From assembly GCA_937873695.1 (NCBI GenBank), contig CALMYL010000008.1:423369-487368 (forward strand): a DNA stretch of 64,000 nt, written 5' to 3'. Below are positions 42,027 to 50,990 of the stretch, piece after piece. A model generated the notes under the pieces. That model did no database searches and was not told where the DNA came from. It worked only from the letters and a program-made list of their open reading frames with translations. Made by a program: the position numbers and the translations under genes. Source of the DNA: an uncultured Ignavibacteria bacterium. Lineage in GTDB: Bacteria; Bacteroidota; Ignavibacteria; Tepidaquicellales; OLB5. How positions within the stretch are numbered: the stretch's first letter is position 1; each line of letters starts with the position of its first letter.

Positions 42027-42551
42027 TTATATTTTAACTCTTTTCAACTGTCTCTGAACATCAGCTTTTTTGATCGATTCGCGCTTATCATATTGCTTCT
42101 TGCCTTTTGCTAAGCCAAGCTCAACCTTAACAAAGGGACCCGAAAAATAAAGCTTGAGCGGTATTAAGGTCAGACTCCTATCTTTCAGCTTGTTTTCTAA
42201 CTTCCTAATTTCACTTTTCTTCATTAAGAGCTTGCGGGTGCTGGTCGGCTCGTGATTGGTAAATGTCCCAAGCTTGTAAATCGCAATATTGGCATTATTG
42301 AGCCACACTTCATTTTTCTTCACGCGGGCATAGGAATCAACAAGGCTTGCCTTGTGGTCACGCAGTGACTTCACCTCAGTGCCCGAAAGAACAATACCTG
42401 TTTCGTATTTATCCAGGATCTCAAAGTCATGGTAAGCCCTTTTATTTAAGGCAATTACAACCTCTTTTCGCGGTTTTGGGTCTAGCGGTGTACCGCCTGA
42501 AACCTTATTGCCTGTTGGCTTTTGTTTGACTGTTTTTTCCTTGTTGTTCAT
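42027..42551 (-). CDS. smpB: SsrA-binding protein SmpB
   Basis: 174 residues from ATG 42551. Binds tmRNA and brings it to stalled ribosomes. Core motifs: NKRAYHDFEILDKYETGIVLSGTEVKSLRDHKASLVDSYARVK, KLLMKKSEIRKLENKLKDRSLTLIPLKLYF and LGLAKGKKQYDKRESIKKAD, with the basic tail QRQLKRVKI. It has a Lys-rich N-terminal extension of roughly 25 residues compared with the usual start near KEVVIALNKRAY. A TTG at 42563 would add four residues. Promoter TATTTTTG lies 10 bases upstream, giving a very short leader. Confidence 0.95.
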   Translation of the reverse strand: MNNKEKTVKQKPTGNKVSGGTPLDPKPRKEVVIALNKRAYHDFEILDKYETGIVLSGTEVKSLRDHKASLVDSYARVKKNEVWLNNANIAIYKLGTFTNHEPTSTRKLLMKKSEIRKLENKLKDRSLTLIPLKLYFSGPFVKVELGLAKGKKQYDKRESIKKADVQRQLKRVKI

Positions 42552-42560
42552 TGTAAATTG

Positions 42561-42568
42561 CAAAAATA
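42561..42568 (-). promoter_or_regulatory. TAnnTTTG promoter of smpB
   Basis: TATTTTTG on the minus strand, with nine bases between its G and the ATG at 42551. Confidence 0.5.
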
Positions 42569-42626
42569 TTCAAAAAAGTAAGTAAAAACTATACTATAAA
42601 CCAGTAAGCCCGAACGCTGTTTCGGC

Positions 42627-42647
42627 TGCCGAACGAGTGGTTCGGCA
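42627..42647 (+). repeat. Hairpin in the leader of the hydrolase gene
   Basis: TGCCGAAC (42627-42634), loop GAGTG, GTTCGGCA (42640-42647), 11 bases before the ATG at 42659. A smaller TTCGGC/GCCGAA overlaps its left arm, so two structures could compete. Confidence 0.6.
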
Positions 42648-42658
42648 TAAATGAACCT

Positions 42659-43312
42659 ATGAAAATTAAAACATTCACTGTAAACCCGTTTTCTATGAAC
42701 TGCTACATCTATTGGGATGAGAATTCTAAAGAGGGAGTGATCATTGATCCTGGTGCTTATGAGGATTTCGAAAAAGAAGAGATCTTAAATTTTATCAAAT
42801 CAAACGGAATTGATATTAAGCTCATATTATTAACTCATGGCCACATCGATCACATCATGGGTAACAAATGGGCTATTGAGACCTTGGGAGTTCCCGTATT
42901 AATGCACAAAGATGACCTGCCGCTTATTGATAGGGCAATGGATCAGGCTGCGATGTTCGGCGTGCAGTTCCCAAAACCGCCGGCGCCGGATAAATTCATA
43001 GATGAAAATGATGTTATCAAAGTTGCCGGGAATGAATTTAAAATAATCCACACACCCGGTCACTCACCCGGCAGTGTATGTTTTGTAGATGAAAAAGAAA
43101 AAGTAATTTTCGGGGGTGATACAGTTTTTCGCGGTTCCGTCGGGCGCACCGACCTGTGGATGGGTGATATGGACGTACTGCTGGATTCCATACAGAATAA
43201 AATATTCAGTTTTCCAGATGACTTCGTCATTTACCCAGGACATATGGAAGAAACTACGATAGGGGAAGAAAAAGAGAGTAACCCTTTTTTGAATGGTGAA
43301 TTGAGGATGTAG
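42659..43312 (+). CDS. MBL-fold metallohydrolase (glyoxalase II-like)
   Basis: 217 residues. Binuclear zinc site THGHIDH (H60, H62, D64, H65), then HTPGHSPGSVCF (third His group) and FGGDTVFRGSVGRTDLW and YPGHMEETTIGEEKESNPFL. It is the small glyoxalase-II-like group seen throughout bacteria; candidate substrates are acyl-thioesters. The C-terminal HHH substrate-binding domain of true GloB is absent, so a true hydroxyacylglutathione hydrolase role is doubtful. A hairpin covers the region before the start codon. Confidence 0.9.
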   Translation: MKIKTFTVNPFSMNCYIYWDENSKEGVIIDPGAYEDFEKEEILNFIKSNGIDIKLILLTHGHIDHIMGNKWAIETLGVPVLMHKDDLPLIDRAMDQAAMFGVQFPKPPAPDKFIDENDVIKVAGNEFKIIHTPGHSPGSVCFVDEKEKVIFGGDTVFRGSVGRTDLWMGDMDVLLDSIQNKIFSFPDDFVIYPGHMEETTIGEEKESNPFLNGELRM

Positions 43313-43334
43313 ATAAGTTCTTATTCTTTATACT

Positions 43335-43916
43335 TTACCGCCTTTTTTCTCTGCAGCCATAGATTGTAATTGGTATCATCAGGCTGCCTAGCAATGAGTA
43401 AACAATGATCAGAAGTATATCAACTGTTTTGATCATTCCGGCAGAGTAGAATTTATTAAAAGAATACAAACCCAGCGGAATGAAAAAAATTGCTGCAGTC
43501 ACTACCCCTGGATTGTAGCCCCTTGTCTTAAACGCTGTAAAAAAATGCATTATTCCGTTAATGAAAATAATGCCAATGGCTGTCATAACAGCCTGTGGAT
43601 TATCCCTGAAGAAAAGCAATACCGCGATATTCAGGCCCCATCCCAAAATAACATTAACCCAGAATATTCCTTTGTCAGTAAGTTTGTTCCTGAAAAAACC
43701 AAACGGATTATATATCCTTGTATTGAAGTATTCCTTGAATGTTCCGGGATAAACATATTCTTCAAACTGATGGATCATCAGGAATGCAAGGTTCAGCAAA
43801 ACATATTTTTCAAGCAGCGGCATGCTATGTTTATTTATAAGATATATATATGCCAGTATGAACAGTGAAAACAACAAACCGGCTTTTGCCCAGTTTCTGT
43901 AAATCAGGTTGATCAT
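43335..43916 (-). CDS. HXXEE domain membrane protein
   Basis: 193 residues with five or six hydrophobic helices. The family signature is HQFEEYVYPG (H-x-x-E-E) in helix 2, with NPFGFF and a later NGIMHFFTAF segment. Function unknown; the polar HxxEE within the membrane suggests metal binding. It starts 10 bases after the DinB stop at 43927, same strand, and so is coexpressed with it. Confidence 0.85.
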   Translation of the reverse strand: MINLIYRNWAKAGLLFSLFILAYIYLINKHSMPLLEKYVLLNLAFLMIHQFEEYVYPGTFKEYFNTRIYNPFGFFRNKLTDKGIFWVNVILGWGLNIAVLLFFRDNPQAVMTAIGIIFINGIMHFFTAFKTRGYNPGVVTAAIFFIPLGLYSFNKFYSAGMIKTVDILLIIVYSLLGSLMIPITIYGCREKRR

Positions 43917-43926
43917 TGTGTAATTA

Positions 43927-44427
43927 TTATTTGTTCTTTGCGTTAAGGTTTGCTCCTTTGTAAAATCCGGTATCAGTATCTTTCAGAGATTTTGTCAGAT
44001 AAACTATTTGCCCGGTGTGATACGAGTAATGCTCTGTGACGTGTACTACTGCCGCAATACCGCTCATGCTGCTGCCTTGAATAACGTAAGACTTGCTTAG
44101 TGATCCTTCATCCAGTCCGCTGATAATATTAAGACATTCATCATTTACTGTTTTCATCAATTCAAGCAGCTCAGCTGCTGCATAACCTTCTTTTGCCGAA
44201 AACTCCGCATCTCTTACCCGCGTATCTTCTCTGCCGCCCAACGCGGAAATAATATACTGCGTCATATTTCCCGATAGATGAAGAACTAGGTTGCCAACTG
44301 AGTTAGATGATGGATTGGGTCTGTGCCAGATCTCTTCATCACTCAGCATATCAATACAGGTTTTTATCCTCGGGTAATTCAGGCTTATCCTGTAAACAGA
44401 CTGATGCAGAAATTCTTTGTAAAGCAC
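43927..44427 (-). CDS. DinB superfamily (DUF1572-type) protein
   Basis: 166 residues. Metal-site histidines in LVLHLSGNMTQYI and VHVTEHYSYHTGQIVYLTK. The motif EIWHRPNPSSNSVGNLVLHL is typical of the DUF1572 group; the REDTRVRDAEFSAKEGYAAAELLELM segment matches the paralog at 34849-35289. Operon with the downstream HXXEE gene. Confidence 0.88.
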   Translation of the reverse strand: MLYKEFLHQSVYRISLNYPRIKTCIDMLSDEEIWHRPNPSSNSVGNLVLHLSGNMTQYIISALGGREDTRVRDAEFSAKEGYAAAELLELMKTVNDECLNIISGLDEGSLSKSYVIQGSSMSGIAAVVHVTEHYSYHTGQIVYLTKSLKDTDTGFYKGANLNAKNK

Positions 44428-44582
44428 TTTTAATATTGAAATGAAAAGTTGGAAAAATGTTTTTTTGCTTATGCAAAATACAAATTTGTATGTTAAATTA
44501 ATATGAAGAGAATCACCAAAACAGTTAAATTTAACATAAGAGTTACCGGAAGTTTAAGGTTCAATATTGTTTTTACGCGGAG

Positions 44583-45017
44583 TTACTTTCCGCCTTTATT
44601 CATTCTTGCTGCAATTTCATCATGCGAAAGATCTTCTATATGCGTTGCTACCCACCACTGGTTCCCGGAAGGATCTGTGAAGCCGCATGTACGGTCGCCG
44701 TAAAACTCATTGGTCGGCTCACGCAGTGATCTGCCCCCGGCATCTATGCCTCGTTTATAGATCTCATCGCAGTTTTCCATGTATAAATACATCATTGTCG
44801 GGTATGCCGGATATTTTTCACTGCCTTCGCTCAGCATAACCGCGGAGTCCCTGATCTGAATGGAAGCGTGCATTATTATGCCGTTATCATCTTTTGATAT
44901 ATCCATTATCCTGGCGTCAAATACTGTTTTGCAGAATTCAATTACTTTATCTGCGCCCGTGCAAATAAGGAACGGGATTACGTTCGAGTAGCCTTCAGGT
45001 ATTGGTTTTACGCTCAT
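44583..45017 (-). CDS. VOC family protein (PhnB/glyoxalase-like)
   Basis: 144 residues: IPEGYSNVIPFLICTGADKVIEFCKTVFDA at the start, HASIQIRDSAVMLSE in the middle and EFYGDRTCGFTDPSGNQWWVATHIEDLSHDEI at the end, the pattern of PhnB-like vicinal-oxygen-chelate proteins. Metal ligands would be H (MHAS) and E/W-x-A-x-H. Substrate unknown. Last gene of the minus run 46945-44583, 17 bases after the 45035 gene. Confidence 0.9.
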   Translation of the reverse strand: MSVKPIPEGYSNVIPFLICTGADKVIEFCKTVFDARIMDISKDDNGIIMHASIQIRDSAVMLSEGSEKYPAYPTMMYLYMENCDEIYKRGIDAGGRSLREPTNEFYGDRTCGFTDPSGNQWWVATHIEDLSHDEIAARMNKGGK

Positions 45018-45034
45018 AGTTAATTTTAATTTTA

Positions 45035-45568
45035 TTATTCTGCGGTTGAAACAAATGTCGCTGAAATATCTTTAATCGATTTTTCTCTTTCTGCGCTGTA
45101 ATCCTTCGCTTCGGTTATAAATCGCAGCATATATACATAATTGTTCGGCGCATCCGGTAACTTAGTCCTGAAATAATAGATCATCTCATCAAATTTATTA
45201 TCTTTATAATGAGCGTTCTTCATATCATATTTCCCAAAATCCTGTTCACTGTAATCACCGCTTTTGGAAGGTATATTCAGCGAAATATCCTTTTCAAGGT
45301 TATATATGAAATCATCAATATTCTTAACGCTGTTCAGTTTAAAAGCAAGAAGCATTATTGTCATTTTTTTATCCGGGCTCTCGAACGAATATGAGATCGC
45401 ATCTTTATCTGTAGTCTCTTTCATATCCTTCATTTCCCATCCGGCAGGCATTTTGAATGTGAATTTATATATAAAATCGTCCACAATCTTTTCTTCGGTT
45501 TGGGAGAAACCTTTTGCTGAAAAAATGAATAAAAGTATTAGTAACGCAAGTCCTGTTTTTCTGAACAT
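45035..45568 (-). CDS. Secreted PsbP-like/unknown-domain protein
   Basis: About 177 residues from ATG 45568 (MFRKTGLALLILLFIFSAKGFSQ signal peptide); the frame continues upstream to 45601 but the added residues disturb the signal. The mature part has FTFKMPAGWEMKDM, FESPDKKMTIMLL and an AEREKSIKDISATF end, which recalls PsbP/DUF1795-type small alpha-beta folds. Periplasmic or outer-membrane-associated; function unknown. It lies between the M48 protease gene and the VOC gene. Confidence 0.7.
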   Translation of the reverse strand: MFRKTGLALLILLFIFSAKGFSQTEEKIVDDFIYKFTFKMPAGWEMKDMKETTDKDAISYSFESPDKKMTIMLLAFKLNSVKNIDDFIYNLEKDISLNIPSKSGDYSEQDFGKYDMKNAHYKDNKFDEMIYYFRTKLPDAPNNYVYMLRFITEAKDYSAEREKSIKDISATFVSTAE

Positions 45569-45601
45569 TGAATTTTTTGGTGTTAGATTAAGAAAAAACA
45601 A

Positions 45602-46456
45602 TTAACGCGAGGGCAGTTTCTGTTTCATTGCCTGGTACTCATCTGTGTACAAACCTTTGGTAGGGTCAGGTTTCGGGTTCATTTTGCCAAGCTCTTTATT
45701 TACAAAGCTTATCCTGTCATTAGGCAGGGGATGTGTGGAAAGCAGCCTGTCAAGATCGCCGGGTGTTGTGCCTTTCTTGCGCTGTTCTTCCTTTATCTTA
45801 TCAAAAAAGAATGTAATACCCCCGGGGTACCACTTTGTTGATTTAAGGTACTGAATGGAGTAATAATCAGCTTCTGTCTCATCGTCACGCGAATTTTTAA
45901 GAAACGCCAGTCCCACAAATAGATTCGCCGCAATTTCAGCAAGAAGGCTTGGGTTGCCGCCTAGTATAAAGCTTAACAGCATGCTTACACCGTAGTAAGC
46001 AGTTAATCTCTGGGTTACATGCCTGCGTTCGGCATGCGCTATTTCATGACCTACTACACCCGCGAGCCCTGATTCATTATCAAGGAACTTCATCAAACCG
46101 GTATATATATAAACATAACCGCCGGGTGTGCAGAACGCGTTTATTATTGTGTCATCTATTACCTGGAAATTATAGGGATATATGCTCCTCTTTGTTATTT
46201 TGGGCGAGTTTAAGATCTCTTTGCCTATTCCGGTAACATAATCTTTAATATCCTGGTGTCCCTGCAGCATTGGGAATTCTTTAGGGTTTGCCTTGATCTC
46301 TTTATCAAACTGTTCTCCAAGTTCTACATCATCCTTATCCGAAAAAATATTTGACTGCTCGCAGCTTTGGAAAACAGCAGAAGCAACAAGCAGGGCAAAA
46401 AGAAATGCAAAAGGGTAAAATCCTTTGTGCTTCATCTCATTTTTCAGAAAGTTCAT
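45602..46456 (-). CDS. M48 family metalloprotease lipoprotein (LoiP/BepA-like)
   Basis: 284 residues. Lipoprotein signal with Cys32 in FQSC; a later start at residue 8 (MKHKGF) is possible. Zinc motif HEIAH (137-141) in GLAGVVGHEIAHAERRHVTQRL, and the third ligand in RDDETEADYYSIQYL. NAFCTPGGYVYIYTGL and the LLSTHPLPNDRI end are also family features. Periplasmic protease for envelope quality control. It is 6 bases downstream of a TPR gene, a common partner of M48 proteases. Confidence 0.92.
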   Translation of the reverse strand: MNFLKNEMKHKGFYPFAFLFALLVASAVFQSCEQSNIFSDKDDVELGEQFDKEIKANPKEFPMLQGHQDIKDYVTGIGKEILNSPKITKRSIYPYNFQVIDDTIINAFCTPGGYVYIYTGLMKFLDNESGLAGVVGHEIAHAERRHVTQRLTAYYGVSMLLSFILGGNPSLLAEIAANLFVGLAFLKNSRDDETEADYYSIQYLKSTKWYPGGITFFFDKIKEEQRKKGTTPGDLDRLLSTHPLPNDRISFVNKELGKMNPKPDPTKGLYTDEYQAMKQKLPSR

Positions 46457-46462
46457 AGGTTT

Positions 46463-46945
46463 TTAATTTAATTTACCCTGTAATGTATAGTACAGCTTTT
46501 TTGCAAGTTCATATTTTGGAGACATGTTCATTGCTGTCTTGTATTCATCCAGAGCTTCAAACCATAAACCCTTCAGTTCGTATGCTCTGCCAAGATTAAG
46601 ATGAGCAAAGTGGTATGAATCATACCTCTTGGCTTTAAGGGCCATTTCAAGCCAGGTTATGGCTTCATCATACAGCGCCTGCTGAATGAGATATGATCCA
46701 ATATCGTTATACGGATTGCCGTAATCCGGGTCAATTTCTATGGCTATCTTGCATTCTTCAATTGCGCGGTCAAGATCCCCCAAGAAACTATATGCCCAGC
46801 CAAGAAAAGTATGTGCTTCGGCGGTCGGAAAGAATTCAATTGAAAGCTTGTAATTCCTTATTGCCTCTTCATAATTGCCATCCATCTGCAGTTTGTAAGC
46901 TCTTTCCAGGTATTCCTGGGCTTTAGATATGCTGGATTCGGTCAC
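46463..46945 (-). CDS. Tetratricopeptide repeat protein
   Basis: 160 residues made of four TPR units: AQEYLERAYKLQMDGNYEEAIRNYKLSIEFFP, AEAHTFLGWAYSFLGDLDRAIEECKIAIEIDP, NPYNDIGSYLIQQALYDEAITWLEMALKA, FAHLNLGRAYELKGLWFEALDEYKTAMNMSP. No signal peptide, so cytoplasmic unless exported another way. Likely a protein-interaction scaffold for the operon with the M48 protease. Confidence 0.9.
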   Translation of the reverse strand: MTESSISKAQEYLERAYKLQMDGNYEEAIRNYKLSIEFFPTAEAHTFLGWAYSFLGDLDRAIEECKIAIEIDPDYGNPYNDIGSYLIQQALYDEAITWLEMALKAKRYDSYHFAHLNLGRAYELKGLWFEALDEYKTAMNMSPKYELAKKLYYTLQGKLN

Positions 46946-47093
46946 TAATTATAATATCTGGTTTATAATAAAATGCTTAATAAATTAAACAGATAATCTT
47001 TACTTATTGTTTCAATTTAGCAGTTTTGTTACAATTTGTAAAAAACGGTCTGTTTTAGGGCTCAATTTCGGGGAGTGTACCGTATTTTCACGT

Positions 47094-47101
47094 GTAAATT
47101 T
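47094..47101 (+). promoter_or_regulatory. TAnnTTTG promoter of the purine nucleoside phosphorylase gene
   Basis: TAAATTTG followed by CA, 47 bases before the TTG start at 47149. Confidence 0.55.
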
Positions 47102-47148
47102 GCAAAAAATAAAATTATTTTGAAACATAAAAAGAATTATTCAGTAAA

Positions 47149-47874
47149 TTGATAAATAATAGCAAAATAGCGCTGGCTTTGATACTCGGAAGCGGGGTTG
47201 ACCTTGATGATGATCTTATTTCCGGCAAGACTGTCATTCTGGAAGATAAAAAAGGAATCCATCACAAAACCATTTATACATGCAGTGTGCAGAATAAGGG
47301 AGTGCTGGTTTTCAAAGGAAGAAGACATTTCTACGAAGGGTACAGCCTGGAAGAGATTACATTTAATATAAATTTTGCTATAAATATGGGTGTTGAAAGA
47401 ATCCTTATCACTAATGCAGCCGGCGGTCTGAATGAGAATTTTTCTGAAGGGGATTTGATGCTAATTACTTCACACATAAATTTTCTTGATAAACTGAGGT
47501 TCACTTCTAAAAAAGCTCAATTGCCTTTTTACAGCAAAGAACTTCAGGATAAGTTCAGGTCATCCTGCAGGATAATGAATGTAAAACTGCATGAAGGCAC
47601 ATATGGATGCTATTCGGGTCCTACGTATGAAACCAAAGCTGAGATTCGTTTCCAGAAAAAAATTATGCTTGATGCCGCCGGAATGTCCACTGTCCCGGAG
47701 GTCATTGAGTCTTCATCTAAAAGGATAGAAGTTATTGCTCTTTCAGTCATAACTAATTTGCTGAAAGAAAATTCAGCCGCCGAAACTTCCCACGATAATG
47801 TTTTGCTGACCGCCCAAAAAGCTTCTTTGAACCTCAAAAAAGTACTGCCTGTATTCATTTCTCAATTGAATTAG
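47149..47874 (+). CDS. Purine-nucleoside phosphorylase (PNP/MTAP family)
   Basis: 241 residues from TTG 47149. Phosphate site LGSG near the start and GRRHFYEGYS; ITNAAGGLN; purine-site GPTYETKAEIRF (Y-E pair) and GMSTVPEVI; SVITNL (the base-recognising Asn) and TSHDNVLLTAQ. It splits purine nucleosides by phosphate to base and ribose-1-phosphate. About 30 residues shorter than typical trimeric PNPs, at the N-terminus, where the frame starts directly at the first strand. Upstream of this TTG there is no better start. Confidence 0.9.
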   Translation: MINNSKIALALILGSGVDLDDDLISGKTVILEDKKGIHHKTIYTCSVQNKGVLVFKGRRHFYEGYSLEEITFNINFAINMGVERILITNAAGGLNENFSEGDLMLITSHINFLDKLRFTSKKAQLPFYSKELQDKFRSSCRIMNVKLHEGTYGCYSGPTYETKAEIRFQKKIMLDAAGMSTVPEVIESSSKRIEVIALSVITNLLKENSAAETSHDNVLLTAQKASLNLKKVLPVFISQLN

Positions 47875-47956
47875 TGCTAATTTTTGCTTAATTTTAAGGA
47901 TATTACATTAAATTCCGGGCAGTTTTTTTACAATTTTTTAATGATCATCCATCATT

Positions 47957-48433
47957 ATGGGAACAGAAAATTTGAACCCCTCAGCAGCCTATTTAAGTGA
48001 CCTTAGACAGTTTACTGTTGATAAGAATTTCTGGCAGGCAAGCCTGCTTAAGCAGATAGAAGGACTCACAATGTCCCAGGCCCTGTACAAACCCTCTCCG
48101 GATAGACACGGCATTTGGCAGATTGTAAGGCATATTTCATACTGGAAGTACTGGGCTCTTACTTACCTGAATGAAGATATAAAGCTCAATGCCAGAGATG
48201 ATAACTGGGCTCCTTTGCCGGTCGTACAAAGTGAAGAATCGTGGAGTGAAGAAATTGAGAAATTAAGAAAACTGAACAGCGATTGTATGAAAGCCGCGGA
48301 GAAACTTGGTGAAAAATTGTTTTCAGATGAAGAAAAGATCGCTTTTTTCAGGCAGTGCCTGTATCATGATTCATATCACTGCGGGCAGATAGGCTTTTTA
48401 AGAGCGATGCAGGGGATAACCCCTGTTGAGTGA
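47957..48433 (+). CDS. DinB superfamily protein
   Basis: 158 residues. DinB helical bundle with metal-site residues in IWQIVRHISYWKYWALTY and the end CLYHDSYHCGQIGFLRAMQG. NFWQASLLKQIEGLTMSQALYKPSPDRHGIW is typical of the YfiT/DinB_2-type group. It sits between PNP and gyrA on the plus strand. Confidence 0.88.
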   Translation: MGTENLNPSAAYLSDLRQFTVDKNFWQASLLKQIEGLTMSQALYKPSPDRHGIWQIVRHISYWKYWALTYLNEDIKLNARDDNWAPLPVVQSEESWSEEIEKLRKLNSDCMKAAEKLGEKLFSDEEKIAFFRQCLYHDSYHCGQIGFLRAMQGITPVE

Positions 48434-48513
48434 TCCGTTCAGGTAACATTTCTTTTACCGGAAATTTAAGAAAAAACAGCAGATAAAAAATTTTATACTT
48501 ATTAAATATATAG

Positions 48514-50961
48514 ATGGCTAACGAAAAAATTATTCCTGTAAATATTGAACAGGAAATGCAGAACTCTTACCTGGACTACTCAATGAGCGTAATAGTTGCC
48601 CGTGCGCTGCCGGATGTAAGAGACGGACTTAAACCCGTTCACCGCAGAGTGCTTTATGGTATGAACGAACTCGGGCTTCAGCCAAACCGCCCTTATAAAA
48701 AATCCGCAAGGGTGGTGGGCGATGTACTGGGTAAGTATCATCCGCATGGCGATAAGGCTGTGTATGATACAATTGTGCGTATGGTACAGGATTTTTCTCT
48801 GCGCTATCCGCTTGTTGACGGGCAGGGTAACTTTGGCTCTGTTGATGGCGACTCTCCCGCAGCAATGCGTTATACTGAAGTAAGACTAGCTCAGATATCC
48901 AACAGTATGCTTGCCGATCTTGACAAAAATACCGTGGATTTTGTTGCCAATTATGATGATACTGCAAAAGAACCCTCTGTGCTGCCCACAATTCTGCCGG
49001 GACTTCTGGTTAATGGTTCAAGCGGTATTGCTGTTGGTATGGCAACAAATATCCCGCCGCATAATCTTACAGAAGTAGTTGATGGATTAGTTGCACTTAT
49101 CAAAGACCCTGCTATCAGCATTGATAAAATAATGAAACACATCAAAGCCCCTGATTTTCCTACCGGAGGTATTATATGGGGATTTGATGGAGTTAAGTCG
49201 GCTTACTTAACAGGCAGAGGTAAAATAATCATCCGTGCCAAAGCAAGGATAGAAGTGGCGAAGAATGACAGGGAAACCATTATCATATCAGAGCTTCCTT
49301 ACCAGGTAAATAAGGCGAATTTGATAGAGAGTATTGCATATCTTGTCCGCGATAAAAAGATAGAGGATATTTCCGATGTCAGAGACGAATCAGATAAAGA
49401 CGGCTTAAGAGTTGTAATAGATGTTAAACGCGGCGGTGCAGCAAATGTTATACTTAATAATCTCTTCAAGCATACACAAATGCAGGTTACCTTTGGGGTA
49501 ATTCTGCTTGCGCTTGTTGATGGAATACCCAGGGTGCTGAATCTAAAGGATATGATGGAGAGCTTTGTGAAACACAGGCTTAATGTCATCATCCGCAGAA
49601 CGAAGTTCGATCTTGATGCCGCCGAAAAACGCGCACATATATTAGAAGGCTACATGATTGCACTTGATAACATTGATGAGGTCATCGAGGTTATCAAAAA
49701 ATCAAAGGATGTACCCACAGCCCAGGAAAGATTGATGAAACGATTCAAGCTTTCCGAAATTCAGTCCAAAGCAATTCTTGAAATGAGATTGCAGCGCTTA
49801 ACCGGACTTGAACGCAAGAAAATTGAAGAGGAATACCGTGAGCTTATCAAACTTATCGAAAAGCTCAAAAGAATTCTGGCAAGTGATGCATTAAGAAGAG
49901 AGATCTTAACCGATGAGCTTAAACAGCTGAAAGAGACTTATGGCGATGAAAGACGCACTGAAATTGTGATGAACGCCGTGAAGATAAGCGACGATGAGTT
50001 TATAAAAGAATTTATTAAAGAAGAAGATGTTGTTATAACTATTAGTCACAGCGGTTATATTAAACGTACACCTGTAAGCGGTTACCGCAGACAGTCCAGG
50101 GGCGGCAAAGGTATAATCGGGGCAACAACCCGTGAAGATGATTTCATTGAACATATGTTTGTTGCATCAACCCATAACCACCTGATGTTCTTTACAGATC
50201 TGGGTAAGTGCTATATGCTTAAGGTCCACGAAATACAGGAAGCTTCAAGGACGGCAAAAGGTTACTCTGTGGCCAATTACATCGGCAAAAGCAAAGAAGA
50301 AGAGATCACCGCGATACTGAATGTAAAGGATTTTGGCGAAGAACACTACATCACTATGGTTACTAAACAGGGTGTGATGAAAAAAACCGACCTGAATAAC
50401 TTCGAAAATACACGTAAGGGCGGTATTATCGCTATAAGCCTGGGCAAAGATGATAAGTTGATAGATGTACAGCTGACAAACGGCAAGCAGGAAATACTAA
50501 TTGGTACAAGAAGCGGAATGGCTATCAGGTTCAATGAAAGCGATGTACGCTCAATGGGCAGAACTGCCGCCGGTGTGAGAGCGATTAAACTGGATAAAAA
50601 GGATTATGTTGTCGGACTTGTTGCAGTAAAACGGGCAGGTACTTCTATACTTGTTGTGACTGATAAAGGTTACGGCAAACGCAGTGACCTGCAGGATTAC
50701 CGTATGACACGCCGCGGCGGCAAGGGCGTTATTACAATGAAATCCAGCGATAAGAACGGTTCGCTGATCTCTATCCGCGAAGTTGTTGATAACGATGACC
50801 TGATGATTATCACTACCAAGGGTATAATGATAAGGCAAAATGTTGGCGAAATAAGGGTAATGGGCAGAAATACTCAGGGCGTAAGGCTTATCAAGCTGCA
50901 TGATAACGATACAATTTCCGCTGTTGCCAGCGTTGTTGGTGATGACGATGAAGTTGAATAA
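48514..50961 (+). CDS. gyrA: DNA gyrase subunit A
   Basis: 815 residues. Cuts and rejoins DNA in negative supercoiling together with GyrB (not in this window). Catalytic Tyr120 in [10 protein letters not shown]; quinolone-region [15 protein letters not shown] (78-90) has Lys81 where Escherichia coli has Ser83. The C-terminal pinwheel carries a GyrA-box-like [12 protein letters not shown] near 526-537 and further blades. The end ([10 protein letters not shown]) is acidic. No ribosome binding site or exact TAnnTTTG is visible. Directly followed by the AT-rich cassette. Confidence 0.97.
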   Translation: MANEKIIPVNIEQEMQNSYLDYSMSVIVARALPDVRDGLKPVHRRVLYGMNELGLQPNRPYKKSARVVGDVLGKYHPHGDKAVYDTIVRMVQDFSLRYPLVDGQGNFGSVDGDSPAAMRYTEVRLAQISNSMLADLDKNTVDFVANYDDTAKEPSVLPTILPGLLVNGSSGIAVGMATNIPPHNLTEVVDGLVALIKDPAISIDKIMKHIKAPDFPTGGIIWGFDGVKSAYLTGRGKIIIRAKARIEVAKNDRETIIISELPYQVNKANLIESIAYLVRDKKIEDISDVRDESDKDGLRVVIDVKRGGAANVILNNLFKHTQMQVTFGVILLALVDGIPRVLNLKDMMESFVKHRLNVIIRRTKFDLDAAEKRAHILEGYMIALDNIDEVIEVIKKSKDVPTAQERLMKRFKLSEIQSKAILEMRLQRLTGLERKKIEEEYRELIKLIEKLKRILASDALRREILTDELKQLKETYGDERRTEIVMNAVKISDDEFIKEFIKEEDVVITISHSGYIKRTPVSGYRRQSRGGKGIIGATTREDDFIEHMFVASTHNHLMFFTDLGKCYMLKVHEIQEASRTAKGYSVANYIGKSKEEEITAILNVKDFGEEHYITMVTKQGVMKKTDLNNFENTRKGGIIAISLGKDDKLIDVQLTNGKQEILIGTRSGMAIRFNESDVRSMGRTAAGVRAIKLDKKDYVVGLVAVKRAGTSILVVTDKGYGKRSDLQDYRMTRRGGKGVITMKSSDKNGSLISIREVVDNDDLMIITTKGIMIRQNVGEIRVMGRNTQGVRLIKLHDNDTISAVASVVGDDDEVE

Positions 50962-50990
50962 TAGATTCAATAATATTATGAATATTTTTC

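Noticed and set aside
43545-43868. 107-codon plus-strand frame
   Set aside because: Antisense to the HXXEE membrane protein.
44503-44703. 66-codon plus-strand frame
   Set aside because: Overlaps the 3-prime end of the VOC gene and has no protein-like character.
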